NCBI GenBank assembly: GCA_902595535.1
Contig: CACJQI010000004.1
Coordinates: forward strand, 61,193-125,192
Direction: 5' to 3'
Source: an uncultured Pelagibacteraceae bacterium
GTDB lineage: Bacteria; Pseudomonadota; Alphaproteobacteria; Pelagibacterales; Pelagibacteraceae
DNA: 64,000 bases
How positions within the stretch are numbered: the stretch's first letter is position 1; each line of letters opens with the position of its first letter. Of this stretch, positions 56,513 to 64,000 are shown in pieces. The position numbers were made by a program, and so were the translations under genes. The notes beneath the pieces were generated by a model. That model did no database searches, had not been told where the DNA came from, and saw only the letters and a program-made list of their open reading frames with translations.

Positions 56513-57304
56513 CTATAAAACTGAAAATATAGAATTTTTATCTAAATTTTTCAAAAGTGATTCACCAATTAAAAAAGTATTAATGGATGTTTTGTTTTTT
56601 AAATCTAATAACTCCTCTTTGTTTTTTATTCCACTCTCAGAAATTAGAGGACCTTTATGATTAATTAGTACATTATAAATATCATAGGTTGTACTTATAT
56701 CTGTTTTTAAAGTTTTTAAATTTCTATTATTTATTCCAATTAAGGCTTCCTTGAAATTCAAAGCTTTTTTAGCTTCATCAACAGTGTGTACTTCTACAAT
56801 AACTGACATGTTAAGTTTTAAAGCTTCTTCATATAGTTCGTTTGCTAAATTTTCAGAGACGCCAGCTAAAATAATTAAGATTGCATCAGCACCATAACTT
56901 TTGGCCAATGGTATTTGAAAAGTATCTATAAAAAAATCTTTGCATAATATTGGTAAGCTAATTTTTTCTTTTATTTTACTAATGTGATTTATATTTCCTA
57001 AGAAAAAATCTTCCTCTGTTAAAACAGAAAGGCAAGTAGCCTTATTATTCTTATATATATTGGCTATTTCTACAGGGTTGTAGTCATTAATAATAATACC
57101 AGCTGATGGACTAGCTTTTTTTATTTCTGCGATAATAGATGTTTTATTATTAGAGATATTAATTTGAATTTTTTCTTTAAAATTTATAAAACTATTATTT
57201 ATATTAATATGATCATTAAGCTGGTCCAAGTTTATAGACTTTTTAAGATGGTCTATTTTTTCAATTTTTTTCTTAATTATTTTTTCAAGAATATTTTCAG
57301 ACAT
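56513..57304 (-). CDS. trpC: Indole-3-glycerol phosphate synthase
   Basis: 263 residues, TIM barrel; forms indole-3-glycerol phosphate for tryptophan. SIIAEIKKASPSAG (catalytic Lys) near 54-67, LCKDFFIDTFQI (second Lys) near 120, GINNRNLKTLKTD and LISESGIK (phosphate-binding side) are canonical. It is monofunctional, with no fused TrpF. It overlaps trpD by 8 bp. The gap of 88 bp to lexA carries the lexA promoter. Confidence 0.95.
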   Translation of the reverse strand: MSENILEKIIKKKIEKIDHLKKSINLDQLNDHININNSFINFKEKIQINISNNKTSIIAEIKKASPSAGIIINDYNPVEIANIYKNNKATCLSVLTEEDFFLGNINHISKIKEKISLPILCKDFFIDTFQIPLAKSYGADAILIILAGVSENLANELYEEALKLNMSVIVEVHTVDEAKKALNFKEALIGINNRNLKTLKTDISTTYDIYNVLINHKGPLISESGIKNKEELLDLKNKTSINTFLIGESLLKNLDKNSIFSVL

Positions 57305-58289
57305 TTTGTAGTTTTTCTAAATGCAAATAGGGTTTTCCAGATAAAATAAATTCTCTACTATGATTATATGCCTCTGAAAATTCTGAAAATTTTTCATTAA
57401 CAATTAAACCCGCTGCTGCATTTAAACAAACAGCTTTAGAAAAATCATTATCTTTACCTTTAAAAATTTCTATCATTTTATTTGCATTATAGTTAGCATC
57501 ATCACCAACAAGATTTTCAAATTTCTCGGCATTAATATTTAATAATTTTGGATCGATAGTAATTTCAGATATTTCACCATTTTTTAATTGCATGACATTA
57601 GTTTTAGCATAAGGAGATATTTCATCTAATCCATCTTCACTGTTTACAATCCAAGCAAATTTTATTTTTAAATTCTTAAGTCCTTCAGCAAATATATTTA
57701 ATAGTTTTTTGTCAAATACTCCAACAACTTGTCTATTAACTAATGCTGGATTGCTTAAAGGACCAATCATATTAAATATAGTTCGTTTACCAATCTTTTT
57801 CCTTACTGGACCAACAAACCTCATAGCACTATGATAATTTGGAGCAAACATAAAACCAAAATTATTACTATTAATTTCTTTTTCTATATCATTTGGCTCA
57901 AGATCTATTTTAATATTAAGTGCTTCCAGAACATCTCCTGATCCACATTTTGATGAAACGGCTTTATTACCATGTTTTGCTACTTTAGTACCCATACTTG
58001 CTAATAGTAGAGCTGAAGCAGTAGATATATTCAATGTATTCATTCCATCACCACCTGTTCCACAAGTGTCAACACAACCATCAACATTTACTCTTTTTGA
58101 CTTTTCTCTAAGCACATATACACCACCAGCTATTTCATCTGAAACTTCCCCTTTAGATGATAGTAAAGTTAAAAAATCATATATTTGATCTTCTGATGCC
58201 TCACCTGTCATTAAAATTTCAAATGCAGATTTACTTTCATCAAATGATAGATTTTGCTTATTTTTAAGTTTTTCTAAATATTGATCCAT
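57297..58289 (-). CDS. trpD: Anthranilate phosphoribosyltransferase
   Basis: 330 residues, homodimeric enzyme of tryptophan synthesis. The PRPP site is DTCGTGGDGMNTLNISTA (about 79-96), followed by KHGNKAVSSKCGSGDVLEAL and GFMFAPNYHSAMR. RTIFNMIGPLSNPA is another signature. Complete and of normal length. It lies 4 bp after trpG and overlaps trpC by 8 bp. Confidence 0.95.
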   Translation of the reverse strand: MDQYLEKLKNKQNLSFDESKSAFEILMTGEASEDQIYDFLTLLSSKGEVSDEIAGGVYVLREKSKRVNVDGCVDTCGTGGDGMNTLNISTASALLLASMGTKVAKHGNKAVSSKCGSGDVLEALNIKIDLEPNDIEKEINSNNFGFMFAPNYHSAMRFVGPVRKKIGKRTIFNMIGPLSNPALVNRQVVGVFDKKLLNIFAEGLKNLKIKFAWIVNSEDGLDEISPYAKTNVMQLKNGEISEITIDPKLLNINAEKFENLVGDDANYNANKMIEIFKGKDNDFSKAVCLNAAAGLIVNEKFSEFSEAYNHSREFILSGKPYLHLEKLQNV

Positions 58290-58293
58290 TATT

Positions 58294-58860
58294 TTAGTAA
58301 TTAATAAAATTTTTTAATATTTTTATTCCTAATTTAGTTTTAATACTTTCAGGATGAAATTGTACACCATGAATATTAAATTTTTTATGTTGAACACCCA
58401 TAATTAACCCATCATTTGTCTCAGCTGTTATTTCCAGGTCACTAGAAAGTGATTTTTTATCGATTATGAGACTGTGATATCGTGTTGCCTCAAAGGTATT
58501 CGGAAGATTTTTTAAAATTCCTATTTTTTTAGATTTAATTTTACTTGTTTTTCCATGCATAAGTTTTTTAGCTTGAATAATTTTTGAGCCAAATACTTGT
58601 CCTATGATTTGATGGCCAAGACAAACTCCAAGAAAAGGAATGTCTTTATGAAGATTTTTTAATATATCTAAACAATTACCTGATTGATTTGGATTTCCTG
58701 GTCCTGGAGAAATTACAATTTTATTATATCTTTTATTGACAATATCTTTCGAAGTTATTTTATCATTTCTGACAACATCAACTTTCGTATTTAAGGATGA
58801 TAGGTAGTGATAAAGATTAAATGTAAAACTATCATAATTATCAATTAATAATATTTTCAT
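58294..58860 (-). CDS. trpG: Anthranilate synthase glutamine amidotransferase subunit
   Basis: 188 residues, class I glutaminase that delivers ammonia to TrpE. The triad is visible: Cys80 in GVCLGHQ, His169 and Glu171 in VQFHPES. SPGPGNPNQSG is the oxyanion loop region. The same subunit may also serve PabB for folate, as in many bacteria. It begins on the last base of trpE. Confidence 0.95.
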   Translation of the reverse strand: MKILLIDNYDSFTFNLYHYLSSLNTKVDVVRNDKITSKDIVNKRYNKIVISPGPGNPNQSGNCLDILKNLHKDIPFLGVCLGHQIIGQVFGSKIIQAKKLMHGKTSKIKSKKIGILKNLPNTFEATRYHSLIIDKKSLSSDLEITAETNDGLIMGVQHKKFNIHGVQFHPESIKTKLGIKILKNFINY

Positions 58861-60320
58861 TATCTTAAAGCGTTGATTAAAGCTTTAGCTTTATTAACAG
58901 TTTCCTCGTATTCATTTATTGGTTTACTATCTGCAACAATTCCTGCGCCTGCTTGAACATAAAATTTATTATTTTTAGCGACAGCTGTTCTTAAAGCTAT
59001 ACAAGTATCAAACTCTCCATTTGCCGAAAAATACCCAATTCCTCCAGCGTAAACTTTTCTTTTAGTTGTTTCTAGTTCATCTATAATTTCCATAGCTCTA
59101 ATTTTGGGCGCTCCTGATACCGTTCCAGCTGGAAAACCAGCTAACAATGTTTTAAATTTTGAAAATTTTTTATTGTATTCACCTATTACGTTAGAAACTA
59201 TATGCATAACGTGAGAATATCTCTCAATTATAAAGCTTTCTGTAACTTTAACTGAATTAATCTTAGATACTTTTCCAGCATCATTTCTTCCTAAATCTAA
59301 AAGCATTAAATGTTCAGACAATTCTTTTTTATCTTTTAATAAGTCTTTTTCAAAAAAGATATCTTCTTTAGTGGTTTTACCTCTTGGTCGTGTTCCAGCG
59401 ATAGGTCTAACAGTAATTTTGTCATCTCTTAATCTAACTAGTATTTCCGGACTAGCACCAATTATTTGAAAATCACTGAAATTAAAAAAAAACATAAAAG
59501 GGGAAGGATTGGTTAGTCTTAATTTTTTGTATATATCTAATGGTTTTTTTGTTAATTTTGCTTCAAATCGTTGGCTTAGTACTACTTGAAAAATATCTCC
59601 TAATTTTATGTATTCTTTAGCTTTGTTCACCATTTTCAGGAATCTATTTTTTGAGGTATTAGATTTTACTTTGATATTTTTTAAAATATTATTTTCTGAT
59701 GCTTTCAAATTTTTTATTGAAGATTGAATATTTAGTTTAAAAAGTTCAAATTTAATATTATCAAACTTTTTTTGATAATTGTTAATTTTTTCATCACTAA
59801 AAATATTTATTATAAAAAAGATTTCTTTTTTTAAATTGTCATGAATTATTAGTGTTCTAGGTCTCAACAATCTAACATCTGGTAGATTAAGATCATTTTT
59901 ACAATTGTTAGGAATTTTTTCAATATACCTAATAGAGTCGTAAGAAAAATATCCTGATATTAATGAGCATATATTTGGTAATTTTTTTGGAGTTTCAAAT
60001 TTGAATTCTTCAATAACTTTCTCAATCAATTGGGCAGGTTTTTCTCTTAATTTAATCTTTTTTTTATTTCTTATCAGATATGAATTATTATTATTAAATT
60101 CCCAAATTTTATCAGGGTTTTTACCAAATATAGTGTATCTACCTTTGATCTTACCCTTTTCAACTGACTCAAAAATGAAGCTATTTTTTTCAGTTAAAAA
60201 ATTATCAATAAGATTAAGAACTTCATCATCATTTTTAATCTTTTTTGAACTGTATATAATTTGATTTTTTTTGCTTCTGTGTCGAAACTTAAAATCTTTG
60301 AAGCTTCGATTTATTATCAT
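58860..60320 (-). CDS. trpE: Anthranilate synthase component I
   Basis: 486 residues of the chorismate-binding family. The catalytic half has LGDIFQVVLSQRFEA, PIAGTRPRG, DLGRNDAGKVSKINSV and GFPAGTVSGAPKIRAMEI. The N-terminal half carries FIFESVEKGKIKGRY (a LESV-type tryptophan feedback site). It is a separate protein, not the TrpEG fusion found in some alphaproteobacteria. The start overlaps the ppiD-like stop by 4 bp, which leaves no room for a trp leader peptide. Confidence 0.94.
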   Translation of the reverse strand: MIINRSFKDFKFRHRSKKNQIIYSSKKIKNDDEVLNLIDNFLTEKNSFIFESVEKGKIKGRYTIFGKNPDKIWEFNNNNSYLIRNKKKIKLREKPAQLIEKVIEEFKFETPKKLPNICSLISGYFSYDSIRYIEKIPNNCKNDLNLPDVRLLRPRTLIIHDNLKKEIFFIINIFSDEKINNYQKKFDNIKFELFKLNIQSSIKNLKASENNILKNIKVKSNTSKNRFLKMVNKAKEYIKLGDIFQVVLSQRFEAKLTKKPLDIYKKLRLTNPSPFMFFFNFSDFQIIGASPEILVRLRDDKITVRPIAGTRPRGKTTKEDIFFEKDLLKDKKELSEHLMLLDLGRNDAGKVSKINSVKVTESFIIERYSHVMHIVSNVIGEYNKKFSKFKTLLAGFPAGTVSGAPKIRAMEIIDELETTKRKVYAGGIGYFSANGEFDTCIALRTAVAKNNKFYVQAGAGIVADSKPINEYEETVNKAKALINALR

Positions 60321-61744
60321 TTGAAATAGTTTTTTACTCTATCAATTGTTTTTTGATTTAACTGTACTTGATATTTTTCATTTAGTAATTGATCATATGA
60401 TTTTAGTATAGCTATTCTATTGTTAGTAACTTGATTGCTAATGAATTTTAAATAATTTTCATCTGTTTTGCTAAATGAATTTTTAGAGGTTCCAGTTATC
60501 TTTACTAAATAAATTTTATTATCTTTGTCATTAACAAGAGTAAAAGAATTTTTAGGTAACGAATAAAGTATTTTAACTGAATTTTTCTCAAAAACATCGT
60601 GATCATTAATTGAATTAATCGTTAAGTATTGAGTATTATAGCTTGCCATTTCTTCAAATTTATTATCATCAAATTCTTTTTTTTGAATTTCTTCTAAGAT
60701 GTTTCTATTGAAGTCAAACTTACTTTTTTGATAAACTAATTCTCGTATTTCTTCATTAGTATTTTGATCTGTTAAGTCTGGTCCACGATCATATTTGTTA
60801 GTTATTGTATATAATAAAAAATTATCTCCATTCTCAATTATATCTATCTCAGATGATCTTTTAGAATAGATCATATCCTCATTTAATTTTTTTGCATTAG
60901 AAGGAGTGTATTCCTTAATTTCTAAAACATTAGCATTGATATTTTCTATAATTGCTTCAAAAGTAACTCCTTGCGATATTTTGTTTTCAATTTTATCTAT
61001 TTCATCAAAAAAATCTTGATTAAATTCCTCTAAGCCAATTAAAATCTTTGGATTTAATGTTATATATTTAAAATCAATATATTCTCTTTTTAACAAATCT
61101 TTGTTTTCTTTTAAAAAATTTTCTATTTCTGAATTAGTTAAATCATCTTTATTTTTATAAAAGTTTTCCATTGGAAAATATTCAAGGTTTAAGGATTTAT
61201 TTTCTTCTTCAAACTTTTTAACAAGTAAAAATTCTGGAGTAATAGTTCCAGCACCTATAAAATCAAAAAGATGTTTTTGAAGCTCTTTGTTTTTTAATTG
61301 TAACTCATACATTGGTGCCGACATATTGTTCGTTAATAAAAATTTTTCATATTTTGTTCTTTGAAAAACATTATTTTCGTCAAGAAAATTTTTATTTTCT
61401 TTTATCTTTTTTAAAACTGTTAATTCTGTAATTGATAAATCTAATTTTTCTACTTCTAAACTTATCAATGTTGTTGAAATAAGGCCTGATAACAATTCTT
61501 CAATTATATTATTATCTATATTTTCTCTAATAGCCTGTTGTGAAATTCTACTCTCATTAAGATAATTCATAAAATCTTGAGTAGTTATATTTTTTTTATT
61601 TATCTTAGCTATATTGTTTTGATTATTAGTACTAAAACCACCCCCGAAACCTCCAAACCCAAATGCAATTATAATTACGCCAATTAAGATTAATCCACCT
61701 ATTTTTTTTCCACCAAAATTTTTTAAAGTTTCAAGCATTGTCAT
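60317..61744 (-). CDS. PpiD/SurA_N-type periplasmic folding protein, membrane-anchored
   Basis: 475 residues. A short cytoplasmic start, one membrane helix (about 16-34, IGGLILIGVIIIAFGFGGFGG) and a periplasmic domain. NIAKINKKNITTQDFMNYLN and the following helices match the SurA_N-like chaperone module of PpiD. I cannot find a parvulin signature in the middle, where E. coli PpiD has a degenerate one; the protein is also shorter (475 against about 620). It is probably a chaperone for exported proteins near the Sec translocon. A PpiD-like gene beside tpiA and trpE is standard in alphaproteobacteria. Confidence 0.8.
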   Translation of the reverse strand: MTMLETLKNFGGKKIGGLILIGVIIIAFGFGGFGGGFSTNNQNNIAKINKKNITTQDFMNYLNESRISQQAIRENIDNNIIEELLSGLISTTLISLEVEKLDLSITELTVLKKIKENKNFLDENNVFQRTKYEKFLLTNNMSAPMYELQLKNKELQKHLFDFIGAGTITPEFLLVKKFEEENKSLNLEYFPMENFYKNKDDLTNSEIENFLKENKDLLKREYIDFKYITLNPKILIGLEEFNQDFFDEIDKIENKISQGVTFEAIIENINANVLEIKEYTPSNAKKLNEDMIYSKRSSEIDIIENGDNFLLYTITNKYDRGPDLTDQNTNEEIRELVYQKSKFDFNRNILEEIQKKEFDDNKFEEMASYNTQYLTINSINDHDVFEKNSVKILYSLPKNSFTLVNDKDNKIYLVKITGTSKNSFSKTDENYLKFISNQVTNNRIAILKSYDQLLNEKYQVQLNQKTIDRVKNYFK

Positions 61745-61768
61745 TAATATATTGATCTGTAAAAAACA

Positions 61769-61780
61769 AATCTATAGATT
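61769..61780. repeat. 12-bp palindrome between tpiA and the ppiD-like gene
   Basis: AATCTATAGATT is a perfect palindrome in the 48-bp divergent gap. It might be an operator, but short AT-rich palindromes are common in such DNA. Nearby TTGATC (61752-61757) and TATAGA (61773-61778) have a spacer of only 15 bp. Confidence 0.25.
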
Positions 61781-61792
61781 AAAAATTCAATT

Positions 61793-62530
61793 ATGACAAA
61801 TAAATATATGTATTTTATTGCAAATTGGAAAATGTTTGGAGATCTAAGAACTCTTAATTCACTTGATAAAGTTATAAAATTTTCAAAAACTAATAAAAAA
61901 AAATTTAAATTAATTTATTGTCCCCCTAATACACTTATTAGACCCATGTCAAAAAGACTCCAAAAAACTAAGATAGAAGTTGGTGCCCAAAATTGTCATG
62001 TTAGTGATAATTATGGTGCGTACACAGGATGTGTAAATTCAAAAATGTTAAAAAATGTTGGTGCGAAATATATTATTTTAGGTCATTCCGAAAACAGACA
62101 AGAGGGTGAAAACGATAAACTAATTAATTTAAAGATTAGAAGTGCAATCAAATCAGGTTTAAAAATAATTTTTTGTATTGGTGAAACTTTAAAAGAAAAA
62201 AGAAATAGAAAAACAAATCAAGTTCTATCAAATCAAATTAAAAAAGGACTTCAATCAATCAAAAATAAGTCTGATATTATTATCGCCTATGAGCCAGTTT
62301 GGTCTATAGGAACTGGAATAATTCCAAAGTCTGAAGATTTAATTAAATCAGTAAATTTTATTAAAAGTAAATTTGGTTCTAAAAATCCAAAAATTTTGTA
62401 CGGTGGTTCTGTAAATGATCAAAATATTTCACAGTTAAAAAATATTAATACTATTGATGGTTTTTTAATTGGTGGTGCCTCACAAGATCCAAGAAAGTTT
62501 ATTAATATAATAAAAAAATCAGTTATTTAA
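61793..62530 (+). CDS. tpiA: Triosephosphate isomerase
   Basis: 245 residues, TIM barrel. Asn11 and Lys13 in ANWKMFG, electrophile His98 in LGHSENRQ and catalytic Glu167 in AYEPVWSIGTG are present, as is the phosphate loop YGGSVNDQN and IDGFLIGGAS. It interconverts dihydroxyacetone phosphate and glyceraldehyde 3-phosphate. Complete, slightly shorter than average. It is divergent from the ppiD-like gene and overlaps the convergent unknown gene by 4 bp. Confidence 0.96.
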   Translation: MTNKYMYFIANWKMFGDLRTLNSLDKVIKFSKTNKKKFKLIYCPPNTLIRPMSKRLQKTKIEVGAQNCHVSDNYGAYTGCVNSKMLKNVGAKYIILGHSENRQEGENDKLINLKIRSAIKSGLKIIFCIGETLKEKRNRKTNQVLSNQIKKGLQSIKNKSDIIIAYEPVWSIGTGIIPKSEDLIKSVNFIKSKFGSKNPKILYGGSVNDQNISQLKNINTIDGFLIGGASQDPRKFINIIKKSVI

Positions 62531-63999
62531 TTAGTAATTGATAAATTTAATATCTTTATGAATGGATCAGGGTTAACTTCCATATTTAAAAAATATGGTG
62601 ATACCTCTGCAATTGAAATTGGTGATGAAGGTGAAATTTTCAGTTCAATTTTTTTTGAACCATTAATAAATTTTTTAACTGATTTTTTATATTGATCGAA
62701 TAAAGCATTTCCGGCAGCCGCTGATGTGAAATTATCCATTTGATTTATCATATAAATCTTAAAGTCATTTGTATTCATTTTTAAATTTGCAGCAGCTAGT
62801 TTAATAAGCTTATCTCTTAAAGAATTATCAATAAGTGACAATTTAAAATTTTTAAGTTTGAAATTACTCAGGAAATAAGCTCCTAGTGCAGCTACATTAT
62901 TTGTGTTGAATAATTCTCCTGATAACCCTGTAAAGCTACTTGTAAGAGATAAGTCTGCAGCGTCTGTTATTCCAAGATTTAAATCAAAATTTAGTAAATT
63001 ATTTGATGGCTTCCATTTTAAGTTAGTACCAAAATCAAATTTTACACTTTCGTATCCCATTAGTGTAAAATAGGTTGCAAATTCAGGTGATACATTAGCC
63101 ATATTCAAATCAATACCATTTAAACTAAAGTCCATTTCTGTAAGTGATTTTTGTTTTTTTTCACTATCGATGTAGTCAAATTTTAAACTATTTAATTCGA
63201 TGCTATCAGCACCTCCAATATAATTATTAGTTTTCAAATCTCTTATTGTTATATTTTTAGTTACACCACTACCTAATGATGTAATCATATTAAATAAAAA
63301 ACCAAAATTATTTGATGTTCCAAATATAATTCCGAGATCTGCATCATTTACAATTTTTATTATTTCTTCCTTATCAAAAATAACATCTTTTAAATCTGAG
63401 TATTCATATTTTGTTACAAGGTTAAGGGAAGGGTCTTTATCTATATAATTTTTAACTGTCCATGTACCCCAATCCAAAATAGTAAAATCCTCAATTTCAA
63501 AATACTCTGATGACATGTATCTGCCATTTTTTTCACTAAATGAAAGATCTTTAAGAGTTAAATTTTCAACTGAAAAACTTAATAATGCTCCTAATCCATA
63601 AATTTCATCATTTTTTAAATTAAATTTTTTTCCTATGTTTTCTATTAAATTACGATTTTTAATATATTCACTGAATTCAAAACTTTCTATGTTAATTGCG
63701 GAAGTAAAATTTATACCATCTATATTAAATGAAAATTGTTCAGTATTAATTTCATCAAACCATTCTTTTTCCTCAAAAATCGAAAAGTCAAATTTTCTTT
63801 CTTCAAAGCTTTTTAGCAACTTATTAAAAACATTCTTGTTAAAACTTTTAATAGAAATATTTTTAAAATTTATAAATTCATTGTTATCTTTTATGGAAAA
63901 ATCTGCCTCAATTAATTTATCACCCCTTGAAAACTTTATCTTTCTTATATCAATTCCTGGTATTTTAATCATAACTCTAATTAGATCTTTTTGAAACTG
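62527..63999 (-). CDS. Unrecognised protein, probably 5'-partial
   Basis: At least 481 residues from ATG 63972, but the frame stays open to the right edge (residues QFQKDLIRV before that Met), so the true start may lie outside. I do not recognise the family. There is no membrane segment in the visible part. The sequence is a long series of amphipathic beta strands with repeats such as FNIDGINF, FSFNIDGI, FEFSEYIKN and LKNFKLSLIDN, and it ends KISPSSPISIAEVSPYFLN. Such strand-rich, Asn/Asp/Phe-rich sequences occur in AsmA-like and other envelope bridge proteins, but this is only a resemblance in composition. Confidence 0.6.
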   Translation of the reverse strand, partial: QFQKDLIRVMIKIPGIDIRKIKFSRGDKLIEADFSIKDNNEFINFKNISIKSFNKNVFNKLLKSFEERKFDFSIFEEKEWFDEINTEQFSFNIDGINFTSAINIESFEFSEYIKNRNLIENIGKKFNLKNDEIYGLGALLSFSVENLTLKDLSFSEKNGRYMSSEYFEIEDFTILDWGTWTVKNYIDKDPSLNLVTKYEYSDLKDVIFDKEEIIKIVNDADLGIIFGTSNNFGFLFNMITSLGSGVTKNITIRDLKTNNYIGGADSIELNSLKFDYIDSEKKQKSLTEMDFSLNGIDLNMANVSPEFATYFTLMGYESVKFDFGTNLKWKPSNNLLNFDLNLGITDAADLSLTSSFTGLSGELFNTNNVAALGAYFLSNFKLKNFKLSLIDNSLRDKLIKLAAANLKMNTNDFKIYMINQMDNFTSAAAGNALFDQYKKSVKKFINGSKKIELKISPSSPISIAEVSPYFLNMEVNPDPFIKILNLSITN

Positions 64000-64000
64000 A

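Noticed and set aside
58860..60380. trp attenuator or leader peptide before trpE
   Set aside because: The trpE start overlaps the upstream coding sequence, and no Trp-rich small frame is present.
1..64000. CRISPR arrays, insertion sequences, phage genes, att sites
   Set aside because: No regularly spaced repeats, transposase-like or integrase-like products seen. The tRNAs next to the accessory block are intact, and I see no duplicated tRNA 3' end that would mark integration.

Overview
The window is a compact, strongly AT-rich stretch of an alphaproteobacterial chromosome. Mostly AT-ending codons, near-zero intergenic space, dozens of 1-21 bp gene overlaps and the gene order point to the SAR11 clade (Pelagibacterales, Candidatus Pelagibacter-like). 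This is inferred from composition and synteny, without database searches. I see no rRNA, insertion sequence, phage gene or CRISPR array.

Layout. (1) 1-2145: the end of a probable thioesterase, a family-5 uracil-DNA glycosylase, a secreted histidine phosphatase, and three small or unrecognised proteins, two of them shorter than 60 residues. (2) 2207-8219: tRNA-Leu(UAG), then the protein quality-control row tig-clpP-clpX-lon. (3) 8318-18408: a 10-kb catabolic block made of a TRAP transporter (dctPQM), a crotonase, a family III CoA-transferase, a large FAD/Fe-S 2-hydroxyacid dehydrogenase, an enolase-superfamily enzyme and a class V aminotransferase. It sits where many alphaproteobacteria go from lon (via a HU gene) straight to the tRNAs and nuo genes, so it looks like an accessory insertion into core synteny. 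(4) 18522-32717: tRNA-Val(UAC), tRNA-Asp(GUC) and the complete 14-gene complex I operon nuoA-N. (5) 32717-42571: birA, coaX, RNase J, a DUF1467 membrane protein, proS, lolC/E, lolD and dnaE. (6) 42572-54347: a structured rpsB leader, then rpsB-tsf-frr-uppS-cdsA-dxr-bamA-skp-fabZ-lpxD-lpxA-lpxI-lpxB, covering translation, isoprenoid and phospholipid precursors, outer-membrane assembly and lipid A. pyrH and rseP, usual members of this row, are absent here. (7) 54327-61744 on the minus strand: ppiD-like, trpE, trpG, trpD, trpC, lexA, gltX. lexA has an alphaproteobacterial LexA box at its own promoter. (8) 61793-64000: tpiA and an unrecognised protein that runs off the right edge.

Most of the window is streamlined core genome. 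The parts worth a second look are the catabolic block with its unknown substrate, the rpsB leader with a loop that can pair with the translation start region, hairpins that end exactly at the start codons of clpP and lpxD, candidate leaderless promoters, the missing pyrH and rseP, and the unassigned small and edge proteins.
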